Shown in pieces: positions 17,602-26,700 of a DNA stretch of 64,000 nt. The translations under genes were made by a program, and so were the position numbers. This stretch comes from CAVQCJ01 sp963711005. GTDB lineage: Bacteria; Actinomycetota; Actinomycetes; Prado026. Numbering within the stretch: position 1 is the first letter of the stretch; each line of letters starts with the position of its first letter. Location of the stretch: contig CAVQCJ010000002.1 of assembly GCA_963711005.1 (NCBI GenBank), positions 806,001 to 870,000 on the forward strand. The letters are read 5' to 3'. The notes under the pieces were generated by a model. The model did no database searches. It was not told the origin of the DNA and was given only the letters and a program-made list of their open reading frames with translations.

Positions 17602-17661
17602 CAGATCAGTGCGCCTCAGATCAGCGCGCCTCAGATCAGCGCGCCTCAGATCAGTGCGCCT
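17602..17661. repeat. four tandem 15-bp repeats over the lsr2 stop codon
   Basis: Units start at 17602, 17617, 17632 and 17647 with consensus CAGATCAGYGCGCCT; they differ only at the Y position. On the minus strand each unit contains GCGCACTGA or GCGCGCTGA, so the stop codon and preceding codons of lsr2 recur in frame four times. Confidence 0.9.
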
Positions 17662-17977
17662 CGTCGTACTTGGCGACGATCTCGGCCGGGATGCGGCCGC
17701 GCTCGTTCACCTTCAGGTTCTTGCCCTTCGCCCAGGCCCGGATCTGCGCGGTGCGGTTGTCCGCCCCGGACGAGCGGCGCGAGCCCCGGCGGGCCGAGCG
17801 TGAACCGACCTTGCGGGCCGCGCCCACGTACGCGGCGAAGGAGTCCCTCAGCTTGGCGGCGTTGTTCGCCGACAGGTCGATCTCGTAGGACGCGCCGTCG
17901 AGCGAGAACGAGACCGTCTCGGTCGCCGAGCCGCCGTCGATGTCGTCGACCAGGATGACCTGGACCTTCTGCGCCAC
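17651..17977 (-). CDS. lsr2: nucleoid-associated protein Lsr2
   Basis: Small actinobacterial xenogeneic silencer that bridges AT-rich DNA. 108 residues, close to the usual 112. N-terminal dimerisation domain VAQKVQVILVDDIDGGSATETVSFSLDG (shown in part as KVQVILVDDIDGG), a Ser/Arg/Gly linker (SRSARRGSRRSS) and the DNA-binding C-terminus IRAWAKGKNLKVNERGRIPAEI with the AT-hook-like RGR. GTG 17977 is preceded by TGGAGCGG. Its last codons and stop are the first unit of a four-fold 15-bp tandem repeat. It is divergent from an adenine methyltransferase gene across an AT-richer intergenic stretch, a plausible site for autoregulation. Confidence 0.93.
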   Translation of the reverse strand: MAQKVQVILVDDIDGGSATETVSFSLDGASYEIDLSANNAAKLRDSFAAYVGAARKVGSRSARRGSRRSSGADNRTAQIRAWAKGKNLKVNERGRIPAEIVAKYDEAH

Positions 17978-18185
17978 GTCCGCTCCAGAGTTTCGTGCCG
18001 GGAGCCGGATATTCCGGTCTCCGGCGAAATGGATATTCCGCCCGGATTCCTCCGTGGCGACGCCATACAACCCAATTCGGCAGGCAAACTCAAATACACG
18101 CGTGAGTTTGCGCTGCCGGCGGCACAGAGTGTCGCCCGGCGGCGGTCGGCGGATCGGCCATGATGGGCGCGGAGGTTGCCCAGGC
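17978..18185. promoter_or_regulatory. divergent lsr2/methyltransferase control region
   Basis: About 208 bp, noticeably richer in A/T than the surroundings. It holds two identical GGATATTCCG decamers (18007-18016 and 18031-18040, 24 bp apart) and an inverted repeat GCAAACTCA/TGAGTTTGC (18084-18092 and 18103-18111, 10-nt spacer). These are candidate operators for a regulator, or Lsr2 binding targets; the regulator is not identified. Confidence 0.5.
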
Positions 18186-19268
18186 GTGATCAAGTACCTC
18201 GGTTCCAAGCGGGTCCTCGTCCCGATGCTCGGCGACCTGCTGGCCGCGAGCGGCGCGCAGACCGCGCTGGACCTGTTCACCGGGACCACCCGGGTCGCGC
18301 AGGAGTTCTGCCGTCGCGGCGCGCATGTCACCGCGGTCGACGTCGCCAGCTACTCCGAGGTGCTGGCACAGTGCTACGTCGAGGTCGACGCCCGCGCCGT
18401 CGACCCCGCCGAGGTCACGTCCGCGCTCGAGCACCTGTCCTCGCTGCCCCCCCGGCGCGGGTACGTCACCGAGACGTTCTGCGAGAGGAGCCGGTACTTC
18501 CACCCCGACAACGGGCAGCGGATCGACGCGATGCGGGACGGCATCGACACCTACTACGGCGAGAGCCCGCTGCGCAGCCTGCTCCTGACCAGCCTCATGG
18601 AGGCGGCGGACGCGGTCGACTCGACGGTCGGGGTCCAGATGGCCTACCTCAAGCAGTGGGCCCCCCGCGCGCTGAACGAGCTCCGGCTGAAGGCCCCGGT
18701 CCTGACCCCCGGCACCGGCCGGGCGGTCCGCGGCGACGCGACCGAGGTCGTGCACACGCTGCCGCGCGTCGACCTGGCCTATCTCGACCCGCCGTACAAC
18801 CAGCACCGGTATTTCACGAACTATCACGTCTGGGAGACCCTGGTCCGCTGGGACGCACCGGACTCGTACGGAATAGCGTGCAAACGGGCCGACAGCCGGG
18901 ACATGAGCACGAGGAGCGTGTTCAACTCCCGACGCGAGATGCCCGCCGCGCTCGCCCAGACGATCAAAGCGGTCGACGCCGGAATCGTGGTGGTGAGTTT
19001 CTCGAACGAGGGCTATGTGCCACTCGCGGAGCTGATCGAGATGTGCCGCGCGCGCGGCGAACCCGTCGAAGTCCTCGCATTCGACTCCAAACGCTATGTG
19101 GGCGCGCTGATCGGGATCTTCAACCCGAGCGGCGAGAAGGTGGGCACCGTCTCGCACACCCGGAACACCGAGTACGTCGTGCTAGCCGGCCCGCAGGAGC
19201 GGATCTCCGCGATGGCCGACCGGGTCCTGCACCGGACCCAGGGCGGCGGCGGGCAGACCCTGGTCTGA
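18186..19268 (+). CDS. solitary D12-class N6-adenine DNA methyltransferase
   Basis: 360 residues from GTG 18186, which places VIKYLGSKRVLVPML at the N-terminus, the D12 (Dam-like) opening motif. SAM-binding LDLFTGTTRVAQEFC follows near 29-43, and the catalytic LAYLDPPYNQHRYFTNYHVWE (DPPY motif) is near 198-218. No restriction endonuclease or specificity subunit is adjacent, so it is probably an orphan epigenetic or regulatory methylase. Recognition sequence is unknown. It is divergent from lsr2, and its 3' end overlaps the convergent membrane-protein gene by 87 bp. Confidence 0.87.
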   Translation: MIKYLGSKRVLVPMLGDLLAASGAQTALDLFTGTTRVAQEFCRRGAHVTAVDVASYSEVLAQCYVEVDARAVDPAEVTSALEHLSSLPPRRGYVTETFCERSRYFHPDNGQRIDAMRDGIDTYYGESPLRSLLLTSLMEAADAVDSTVGVQMAYLKQWAPRALNELRLKAPVLTPGTGRAVRGDATEVVHTLPRVDLAYLDPPYNQHRYFTNYHVWETLVRWDAPDSYGIACKRADSRDMSTRSVFNSRREMPAALAQTIKAVDAGIVVVSFSNEGYVPLAELIEMCRARGEPVEVLAFDSKRYVGALIGIFNPSGEKVGTVSHTRNTEYVVLAGPQERISAMADRVLHRTQGGGGQTLV

Positions 19269-19610
19269 CCGCGCCGGCTGCGGCCGCCAGCTGGGCGCCC
19301 GCTCGTATGCCGCCGGCAGCAGCTGGGCGGCGACCAGCGCGAGAACCACCACGAGCCCCACCTGACCGAGCGCGAGCAGGAGCCGGCCGCGGAGCAGCGC
19401 GACCAGGGCGACGACCAGCAAGGCGGCGCCGAGCACCGTGAGCACGAAGGCGTCCCGGTCGACGCGTCCGGACGGGGTCGGACAGCCCCAGGTACCGGCC
19501 GGGCACCAGCGGTCCCAGCCCAGGACGAGCACGGCGGCGCCCACCAGGACCACATCAGCGGTGACCGTGAAGGTCCACGCCGCGGCGGCCTTGACCGGGT
19601 TGGGGCTCAC
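19182..19610 (-). CDS. small integral membrane protein of unknown function
   Basis: 142 residues from GTG 19610, whose GTGA overlaps the stop of the upstream GNAT gene. Three to four hydrophobic helices are visible: FTVTADVVLVGAAVLVLGW, AFVLTVLGAALLVVALVALL and LALGQVGLVVVLALVAAQLL, with a short loop CPAGTWGCPTP holding two Cys. No family is recognised. Its last 87 bp run antisense to the methyltransferase 3' end, so the true C-terminus may be shorter or this part less constrained. Coupled translation with the GNAT gene supports it being real. Confidence 0.6.
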   Translation of the reverse strand: MSPNPVKAAAAWTFTVTADVVLVGAAVLVLGWDRWCPAGTWGCPTPSGRVDRDAFVLTVLGAALLVVALVALLRGRLLLALGQVGLVVVLALVAAQLLPAAYERAPSWRPQPARSDQGLPAAALGPVQDPVGHRGDPLLRAG

Positions 19611-20125
19611 AGCTTGCGGAGCATGCGGTGGTTGCCCAGCGTGTTGGGCTTGACCCGCTCCAGGTCCAGGAACTCCGCGACCCCCTCGTCGTAGGACTGG
19701 AGCAGCTGCTCGAACACCTCGTGCGGCACCGGGGCGCCGTCGATCTCCACGAACCCGTGCCTGGCGAAGAACTGCGTCTCGAACGTCAGGCAGAACAGTC
19801 GCTGCACCCCGAGGTCGCGGGCGCGCTGCACGAGCCGCTCCAGCAGCGCGTGGCCGACTCCCCGGCCGCGTAGCGCCGGGTCGACCGCGACCGTGCGCAC
19901 TTCGGCGAGGTCCTCCCACAGCACGTGCAGGGCGCCGCAGCCGACGACCGCGTCGGCGACCGTGGCCACGACGAAGTCCGGGACGTCCTCGTACAGCGTG
20001 ACCGTCGCCTTGGACAGCAGGCGGCGGTCGTCGGCGTACAGGTCGACCAGGCGGCGGACGGCGCGCACGTCGGAGGTCCGGGCGGCCCGGACGACGAGGC
20101 CCGGCGGGAGGCCGGAACCGCTCAC
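19607..20125 (-). CDS. GNAT N-acetyltransferase, short N-acetylglutamate synthase type
   Basis: 172 residues. Acetyl-CoA-binding motif VDPALRGRGVGHALLERLV near 92-110, preceded by LAEVRTVAV. The segment RRLVDLYADDRRLLSKATVTLYEDVPDFVVA (shown in part as LLSKATVTLYEDVPDF) matches the short actinobacterial ArgA-type amino-acid N-acetyltransferase used for the first step of arginine synthesis. The specific substrate is inferred, not proven. GTG 20125 overlaps the lysS stop (GTGA), and its own stop overlaps the next start, giving a tight lysS-GNAT-membrane protein unit. Confidence 0.8.
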   Translation of the reverse strand: MSGSGLPPGLVVRAARTSDVRAVRRLVDLYADDRRLLSKATVTLYEDVPDFVVATVADAVVGCGALHVLWEDLAEVRTVAVDPALRGRGVGHALLERLVQRARDLGVQRLFCLTFETQFFARHGFVEIDGAPVPHEVFEQLLQSYDEGVAEFLDLERVKPNTLGNHRMLRKL

Positions 20126-21627
20126 TGGGCGCCCTCGGGCTTGACCAGCGGGAACAGGATGGTGTCCCGGATGCTGGTCATCCCGGTGAGCGCCATCACG
20201 AGCCGGTCGATCCCTACCCCGACCCCGCCCATCGGCGGCATGCCGTACTCCATAGCCCGCAGGAAGTCCTCGTCCACCCGCATCGCCTCCTCGTCGCCAC
20301 CAGCGGCGAGACGTGCTTGCTCGACCAGGCGCTCGCGCTGGACCACCGGGTCGACGAGCTCGGTGTACCCCGTGCCCAGCTCGAACCCGTTGACGTACAG
20401 GTCCCACTTCTCCACCACGCCCGGCTTGGTCCGGTGCGCCCGGACCAGCGGCGAGGTGTCGACCGGGTAGTCGCGGGCGAACGTCGGCACGGTGAACCCG
20501 GGCACGACGTAGTGCTCGAACAGCTCCTCGACGAGCTTGCCGTGGATCGCCCCGGGGTGGACCTCGACGCCGGCGGCCGCGACGAGCGCGCGCAGGTCCT
20601 CAACCGGGGTCTGCGGCGTCACCGGCCGCCCCAGCGCCGCCGACAGCGACTCGAACACGCCCACCTGGTCCCAGGTCCCGGACAGGTCGCTCACCCGACC
20701 GTCGTCGAGGGTGATCTGCAACGACCCGCTGGTGGCCAGCGCGACCTCCTGCACGAGTTCGCGGGTCAGCGTTGCCATCGTGTCGTAGTCGCCGTACGCC
20801 TCGTAGAACTCGAGCATCGCGAACTCGGGGCTGTGGGTGGAGTCGGCCCCCTCGTTGCGGAAGTTCCGGTTGATCTCGAAGACCTTCTCGAGGCCGCCGA
20901 CCACGCACCGCTTGAGGAACAGCTCGGGTGCGATGCGCAGGTACAGGTCCAGGTCGAACGCGTTCGAGTGGGTGACGAACGGCCGGGCCGCGGCGCCGCC
21001 GTGCAGCGTCTGCAGCATCGGCGTCTCCACCTCCATGAACCCGCGGCGGTCGAACGACTCCCGCAGGGAGCGCACAGTGGCGGCCCGGAGACGGGCGTTG
21101 CGGCGGGCCTGCTGGCGGACGATCAGGTCCACGTACCGCTGCCGGACCCGGGTCTCCTCCGACAGCGGCCGGTGCTCGTACGGCGGCGGCCGCAGCGCCT
21201 TGGCGGTGATCGCCCAGTCGTCCACGAGGACGGACAGCTCGCCGCGCCGGGATGAGACCACCTCGCCGCGCACGCCGACGTGGTCGCCGAGGTCGACGAG
21301 CTCCTTCCAGCGCGCCAGCGACTCGGCGCCGAGGCGGTCCAGCGACAGCATCACCTGGAGCTCGTCGTCGCCGGACCGGAGACGGGCGAAGCGCAGCTTG
21401 CCGGTATCGCGCAGGAACATCACCCGGCCCACCACGCTCACCTGGTCACCAGTCGCGATGTCCGGCGCCAGGTCCGGGTACGCGCGGGCGACCTCGCCGA
21501 GGGTGTGCGTCCGGGGCCACCCCACGGCGTAAGGCTCGAGCCCTTCGTCGAGCATCTGCTGGCGCTTGTCGCGGCGCACCCGCATCTGCTCGGGGAGATC
21601 GTCCTCGGCCGCGGGGTCCTGGCTCAT
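20122..21627 (-). CDS. lysS: lysyl-tRNA synthetase, class II
   Basis: Charges tRNA-Lys. 501 residues, the normal class II LysRS length. N-terminal OB-fold anticodon-binding domain (SVVGRVMFLRDTGKLRFARL), catalytic core with motif 1 around VRSLRESFDRRGFMEVETPML, motif 2 FRNEGADSTHSPEF and motif 3 GVGIDRLVMALTG near the end. ATG 21627 begins MSQDPAAEDDLPEQMRVRRDKRQ. It is followed by the overlapping GNAT gene, so the two should be co-expressed. Confidence 0.97.
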   Translation of the reverse strand: MSQDPAAEDDLPEQMRVRRDKRQQMLDEGLEPYAVGWPRTHTLGEVARAYPDLAPDIATGDQVSVVGRVMFLRDTGKLRFARLRSGDDELQVMLSLDRLGAESLARWKELVDLGDHVGVRGEVVSSRRGELSVLVDDWAITAKALRPPPYEHRPLSEETRVRQRYVDLIVRQQARRNARLRAATVRSLRESFDRRGFMEVETPMLQTLHGGAAARPFVTHSNAFDLDLYLRIAPELFLKRCVVGGLEKVFEINRNFRNEGADSTHSPEFAMLEFYEAYGDYDTMATLTRELVQEVALATSGSLQITLDDGRVSDLSGTWDQVGVFESLSAALGRPVTPQTPVEDLRALVAAAGVEVHPGAIHGKLVEELFEHYVVPGFTVPTFARDYPVDTSPLVRAHRTKPGVVEKWDLYVNGFELGTGYTELVDPVVQRERLVEQARLAAGGDEEAMRVDEDFLRAMEYGMPPMGGVGVGIDRLVMALTGMTSIRDTILFPLVKPEGAQ

Positions 21628-21672
21628 GGCGCGCAAGGCTACCGACGGGACGGCGCCGGTAGCCTCCGGGTC

Positions 21673-22442
21673 GTGCCCGACAGTCCGGCGTCCGAACCCT
21701 CGTGGGATGACCGGCGGCTCTCGTTCGGCAGCACGGCGCAGACCTACGACCGGTTCCGGCCCGGCTACCCCGCAGCCGCAGCGAGCTGGCTGGTCGGCCC
21801 CCCTGCTGCGGCCCGGGTCCTGGACCTCGCCGCCGGCACGGGTCGGTTCGCGGTGCTGCTGGCCGCCCTCGGGCACGACGTGCTGGCGGTGGAACCCGAC
21901 GACGGGATGCGCGCGGTCGCCGAGAGTGCGCTGCCGGGGCGCACTGCGGCCGGCACCGCAGAGGACATACCGGCCGCCGACGGGTCGTTCGACGCGGTGG
22001 TGGTCGCGCAGGCGTTCCACTGGTTCGACCGCGACCGGGCGCTGCCGGAGATCGCGCGGGTGCTGCGACCGGGCGGGGCGCTCGGGGTGCTCTGGAACGT
22101 GCGCGACGACCGGGCCGGCTGGTCGGCGCGGCTGAGCTCGCTGGTCGGTGGCGAGGACCGTAGGGCCGCAGAGGGCCGCGGCCGGGCCCCGGACCTCGGG
22201 CCGCTGTTCGGTCCGGTGCAGTCGCACCGGTTCGACTACGAGCAGGAGCTGGACGCGGACCGGCTCGTCGGGCTCGCGGCGTCCTGGTCGTACGTCGCGC
22301 TGCGACCGGACCGGGACGAAGTCCTGGCCCGGGTGCGCGACATCGTCGCGACGGAGCCCGGCCTCGCCGGCCGCACGACGTTCACGCTGAGGTACGAGAC
22401 CCGCGCCTACCGGGCCACCAGGGCGGCGGAGCCGTCGGTCGT

Positions 22443-22461
<19 letters not shown>
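21673..22461 (+). CDS. class I SAM-dependent methyltransferase
   Basis: 262 residues from GTG 21673. The Rossmann SAM site is VLDLAAGTGRFAVLLAALG near 45-63, with the acidic residue of motif II in VLAVEPDDGM and the post-motif VVVAQAFHWFDRDRALPEIARVLRPGG. The HWFD pattern is typical of the UbiE/SAM-binding protein family with no fixed substrate. It is divergent from lysS, and its 3' end overlaps the convergent coaX gene by 19 bp. Substrate unknown. Confidence 0.8.
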
Positions 22462-23197
<736 letters not shown>

Positions 23198-23198
<1 letters not shown>

Positions 23199-24085
23199 CA
23201 GCGGTGCTCCCTCAGGTCCAGGGCGATGTCGAGCACGGGTGCCGAGTGGGTCAGCGCGCCGACGGACACGAAGTCCACGCCGGTGGCCGCGACCTGCGCG
23301 GCGTTGGCCAGGGTCAGCCCGCCGCTGGCCTCCAGCCGCGCCCGACCGGCGGCACGGGCCACCGCTGTCCGCATGAGGTCGGGGCCCATGTTGTCCAGCA
23401 GCACCAGGTCGGCTCCGGCAGCCAGCACCTCGTCCAGCTGGTCGAGCGTGTCCACCTCGACCTCCACCGGCAGCCCCGGCCACATCGCGCGGACGGCGGC
23501 GAACGCCGGCCCGACGCCGCCGGCGGCGACCACGTGGTTGTCCTTGACCAGCGCCGCGTCGGACAGTGCCATGCGGTGGTTCACCCCGCCCCCGCAACGC
23601 ACGGCGTACTTCTCCAGCGCGCGCAGTCCGGGCGTGGTCTTGCGGGTGTCGCGGACCGCCGCCCCGGTGCCGGCCACGGCGTCGACCCACTGCCGGGTCA
23701 GCGTCGCGACACCGGACAGGTGGCAGAGCAGGTTCAGCGCGGTGCGCTCACCGGTCAGCAGCGCCCGGGTGGGTCCGGTGACCGTCGCCAGCACGTCTCC
23801 GCGGGCGACGGCGGCGCCGTCGGCGACCACCGACCCGAACCTCGCGCTGCCGGAGGTCACGACCTCCAGCACGGCCTGGGCCACCGGGAGCCCGGCCACG
23901 ACGCCGCCGGCCCTGGCGACGAAGTCGCCGGTCGACACCTGCTCGGCCGGCACGGTGGCGGCCGAGGTCACGTCGACGCCACCGGCGAGGTCCTCGTCCA
24001 GCGTCGTGCGCACCAGCGCTTCGACCGCCGCCGGGTCCAGGCCGGCGGCGGTCAGCCGCAGAACGAGCGGGTCGGACAGGCTCAT
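23198..24085 (-). CDS. nadC: nicotinate-nucleotide diphosphorylase (carboxylating)
   Basis: Quinolinate phosphoribosyltransferase, converting quinolinate and PRPP to nicotinate mononucleotide in de novo NAD synthesis. 295 residues; ALVRTTLDEDLAGGVDVTS, ERTALNLLCHLSGVATLTR, VRDTRKTTPGLRALEKYAVRCGGGVNHR (shown in part as DTRKTTPGLRALEKYAV) and LEASGGLTLANA are all canonical. ATG 24085 has GGAGG 5 nt upstream, the clearest ribosome-binding site in this block. Its stop overlaps coaX, and nadB ends 13 nt upstream. Confidence 0.96.
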
Positions 24086-24098
24086 CGTTCCTCCGCCG

Positions 24099-25807
24099 TC
24101 ATCGATCGTCGGCCGAGGACAGGACGGGTCGGGCCTCGGGCGTGGTTCGAGCCGGCAGGGTCCGGTAGTCCAGCCGCGGCACGGCCGCGTCCGGGCCGCC
24201 GCCGAACGTCCCCACCAGCCGGCCTCGCCAGGTCGCGTCGTCGAGGTCGGGGAAGTCCTCCCGCCAGTGGCTGCCCCTGGTCTCCTCCCTGGCCCGGGCG
24301 GCCAGCGCGACGAAGGTGGCGACCGTGTGCAGGTTGGTGGCCTCCCAGGCCGTGGTGCCCGGCTCGTGGTGCCGTCCGGCCCGCAGCCCCAGCTCACGCA
24401 GCCGCCCCAGCGTGCGACCGAGGCTCTCGCGGCTGCGCAGCACCCCGGCGCCGTCGGTCATCGTGGCCGCGACATGCTCGCGCACCCCCCCGTCGAGCAG
24501 GCTGCCCGGCCGGCGCTCGGGCTCCGGCTCACGTTCGGGCGGCAGGCCGTCGGCCAGGTCCGCGCTGATCCGCTCCGCGAAGACGAGCCCCTCGAGCAGC
24601 GAGTTCGAGGCCAGCCGGTTGGCGCCGTGCACCCCGGTGCAGGCGCACTCGCCGCAGGCGTACAGGCCCGGCACGCTGCTGCGGCCGTGCAGGTCCGTGC
24701 GGATGCCGCCGCTGGCGTAGTGCGCGGCGGGGGCGACCGGGACGAGCTCGGTGACCGGGTCGACCCCGTGCGCGCGGCAGGACTCGAGGATCGTCGGGAA
24801 CCGGTGCTGCCAGAGCGCGTCGCCCGAGGTGCCGGCCGTCGAGCCAGACGTGCGGCGCCCCGGTCTCGCGCATCCGCCGCATGATCGCCTTCGCGACGAC
24901 GTCTCGCGGCGCGAGGTCGGCGAGCGGATGGACGCCGAGCATGAACCGGTCACCGGTGTCGTCGACGAGGAAGGCGCCCTCGCCGCGGACCGCCTCGGAC
25001 ACCAGCGGCTGCTGGCCCCGCGCGCCCGGCCCGAGCCACAGCACCGTCGGGTGGAACTGGACGAACTCCATGTCCGCGACCTGCGCGCCGGCCCGCAGCG
25101 CGAGGGCCACCCCGTCCCCGGTCGATACATCGGGGTTGGTGGTCTGGGCGAACACCTGTCCCAGCCCGCCGGTCGCGAGCACCACGGCCCGGCCCTGCAC
25201 CGCGCCGACACCGGACTCGCTGCCGGCGCCCATCACGTGCAGCGTCACCCCGGCCGCACGGCCCTGCACGTCGCGGAGCAGGTCGAGCGCGAGGGCGTTC
25301 TCGACCACCTCGATGGACGGGTCGTCGCGGACCGCCGCGACCAGGGCGCGCGAGACCTCGGCGCCGGTCGCGTCGCCGCCGGCGTGCGCGATGCGGTTGC
25401 GGTGGTGACCGCCCTCCCGGGTCAGGGCGAGCGACCCGTCGGCGTCGTGGTCGAACCCGGCGCCGCGCTCGATCAGCCGCCGCACCGCGCCCGGCCCCTC
25501 GCGTCACCAGCACGCGGACCGCCGCGACGTCGCACAGCCCGACGCCGGCGACCAGGGTGTCCTCCAGGTGCTGCTCAGGGGTGTCGCCCTCGCCGAGCGC
25601 GGCGGCGATGCCGCCCTGCGCCCACCGGGTGGACCCGGCCTCGAGCAGCGCCTTGGTGACCAGCAGGACGCTGAGCCCGGCGGACCGGGCGGTGAGCGCC
25701 ACGGTGAGGCCGGCGATGCCGCTGCCGACCACGACGACGTCGGCCCGGGTCCACCAACCGGGCTCGGGGGCCAGCAGGCGCGTGGGCAGCGTGTAGCGGT
25801 CGGTCAC
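24099..25807 (-). CDS. nadB: L-aspartate oxidase (two apparent frameshifts)
   Basis: FAD enzyme making iminoaspartate for quinolinate synthesis. N-terminal FAD-binding VVVVGSGIAGLTVALTA, then TRWAQGGIAAAL, HAGGDATGAEV, LATGGLGQVFAQTTNPDVSTGDG, EFVQFHPT, and the C-terminal YACGECACTGVHGANRLASNSLLEGLVF. Two single extra bases interrupt the frame, near 25502 and 24823-24825; removing them restores LVTEGPGAVRRLIERGAG and LDGRHLGDALWQHRFPTI. GTG 25807 overlaps the panC stop (GTGA). No nadA (quinolinate synthase) lies in the window, although it usually accompanies nadB and nadC. Confidence 0.93.
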
Positions 25808-26700
25808 GGCCGGCCACCCGCCGCGTGCTCGGCCGCCGCCGCCGTGCCGCTCACGCCCTCGATCGTCGCGTTGTCGATGAGGCGGGTGCCACCGACCCGC
25901 GCCGCCACGAGCAGCAGCGCCCGGCCGTCCGCCCCGCTTTCGTCGAGGTCCTCGCCGAAGGTCTCCGGGTCGACGAGCACGACGTAGTCCGGTTCGACGC
26001 CGGGCTGCGCCGCCAGCTCGCGGCGGGCGGCGTCCACCACGGCCGCCGGTCCGGCCGCGGCCGCCGTACCGCCCGCGCGCATGGCCCTGGACAGCGCCGC
26101 CGCAGCCTCCCGCCCGGCCGCGTCCAGGTAGCGGTTGCGGCTGGACAGCGCCAGCCCGTCCGGCTCGCGCACCGTCGGCAGCTCCTCGATCCGCACCGGC
26201 AGGTCCAGGTCGACCACCATCCGCCGTACCAGAGCAAGCTGCTGGGCGTCCTTCGCGCCGAACACCGCGAGCTGCGGGCGGACGACACCGAAGAGCTTGG
26301 CCACCACCGTGAGCACGCCGTCGAAGTGCCCGGGCCGCGAGGCGCCCTCGAGCACGGCCCCGAGCGGGCCCGCGTCGACCCGGACCTGCGGCTCGCCGGC
26401 CGGGTACATGGTGGCCACCGACGGGGCGAACACCAGGTCGGCGCCGGCCTCGGCGCAGAGCTCGAGGTCGGCGTCGAGGGTCCTCGGGTAGCGGTCGAGG
26501 TCCTCGCCGGGGGCGAACTGCAGCGGGTTGACGAAGACGCTGACCACGACGACGTCGGCGAGGCCGGCGGCGCGCCGGATCAGCGCGCGGTGGCCGTCGT
26601 GCAGCGCGCCCATCGTGGGTACCAGCGCGACCGTCCGGCCGCCGGCGCGCGCCGGCGCCAGCGCCGCGTCGAGCTCGGCACGGGTCTCGACCAGCGTCAC
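25804..26700 (-). CDS. panC: pantoate-beta-alanine ligase
   Basis: Pantothenate synthetase, ATP-dependent condensation of pantoate with beta-alanine. 298 residues; nucleotidyl-transferase motifs VPTMGALHDGHRALIRRA near 27-44 (HxGH-type), VSVFVNPLQFAPGEDLDRYPR (shown in part as FVNPLQFAPGEDLDRYP), and KMSKS-region-like ALSSRNRYLD. GTG 26700 overlaps the stop of the DUF2520 gene, and its own stop overlaps nadB. The C-terminal tail SGTAAAAEHAAGGRP is low-complexity. No panB or panD is seen here. Confidence 0.95.
   Translation of the reverse strand: MTLVETRAELDAALAPARAGGRTVALVPTMGALHDGHRALIRRAAGLADVVVVSVFVNPLQFAPGEDLDRYPRTLDADLELCAEAGADLVFAPSVATMYPAGEPQVRVDAGPLGAVLEGASRPGHFDGVLTVVAKLFGVVRPQLAVFGAKDAQQLALVRRMVVDLDLPVRIEELPTVREPDGLALSSRNRYLDAAGREAAAALSRAMRAGGTAAAAGPAAVVDAARRELAAQPGVEPDYVVLVDPETFGEDLDESGADGRALLLVAARVGGTRLIDNATIEGVSGTAAAAEHAAGGRP

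Noticed and set aside
17602..17661. Short CRISPR-like array downstream of lsr2
   Set aside because: Units are 15 bp and directly adjacent, with no spacers and no cas genes. It is a simple tandem repeat over a gene end.
18186..19268. Restriction-modification system
   Set aside because: Only the adenine methyltransferase is present; flanking genes are lsr2 and a small membrane protein, with no endonuclease or specificity subunit.
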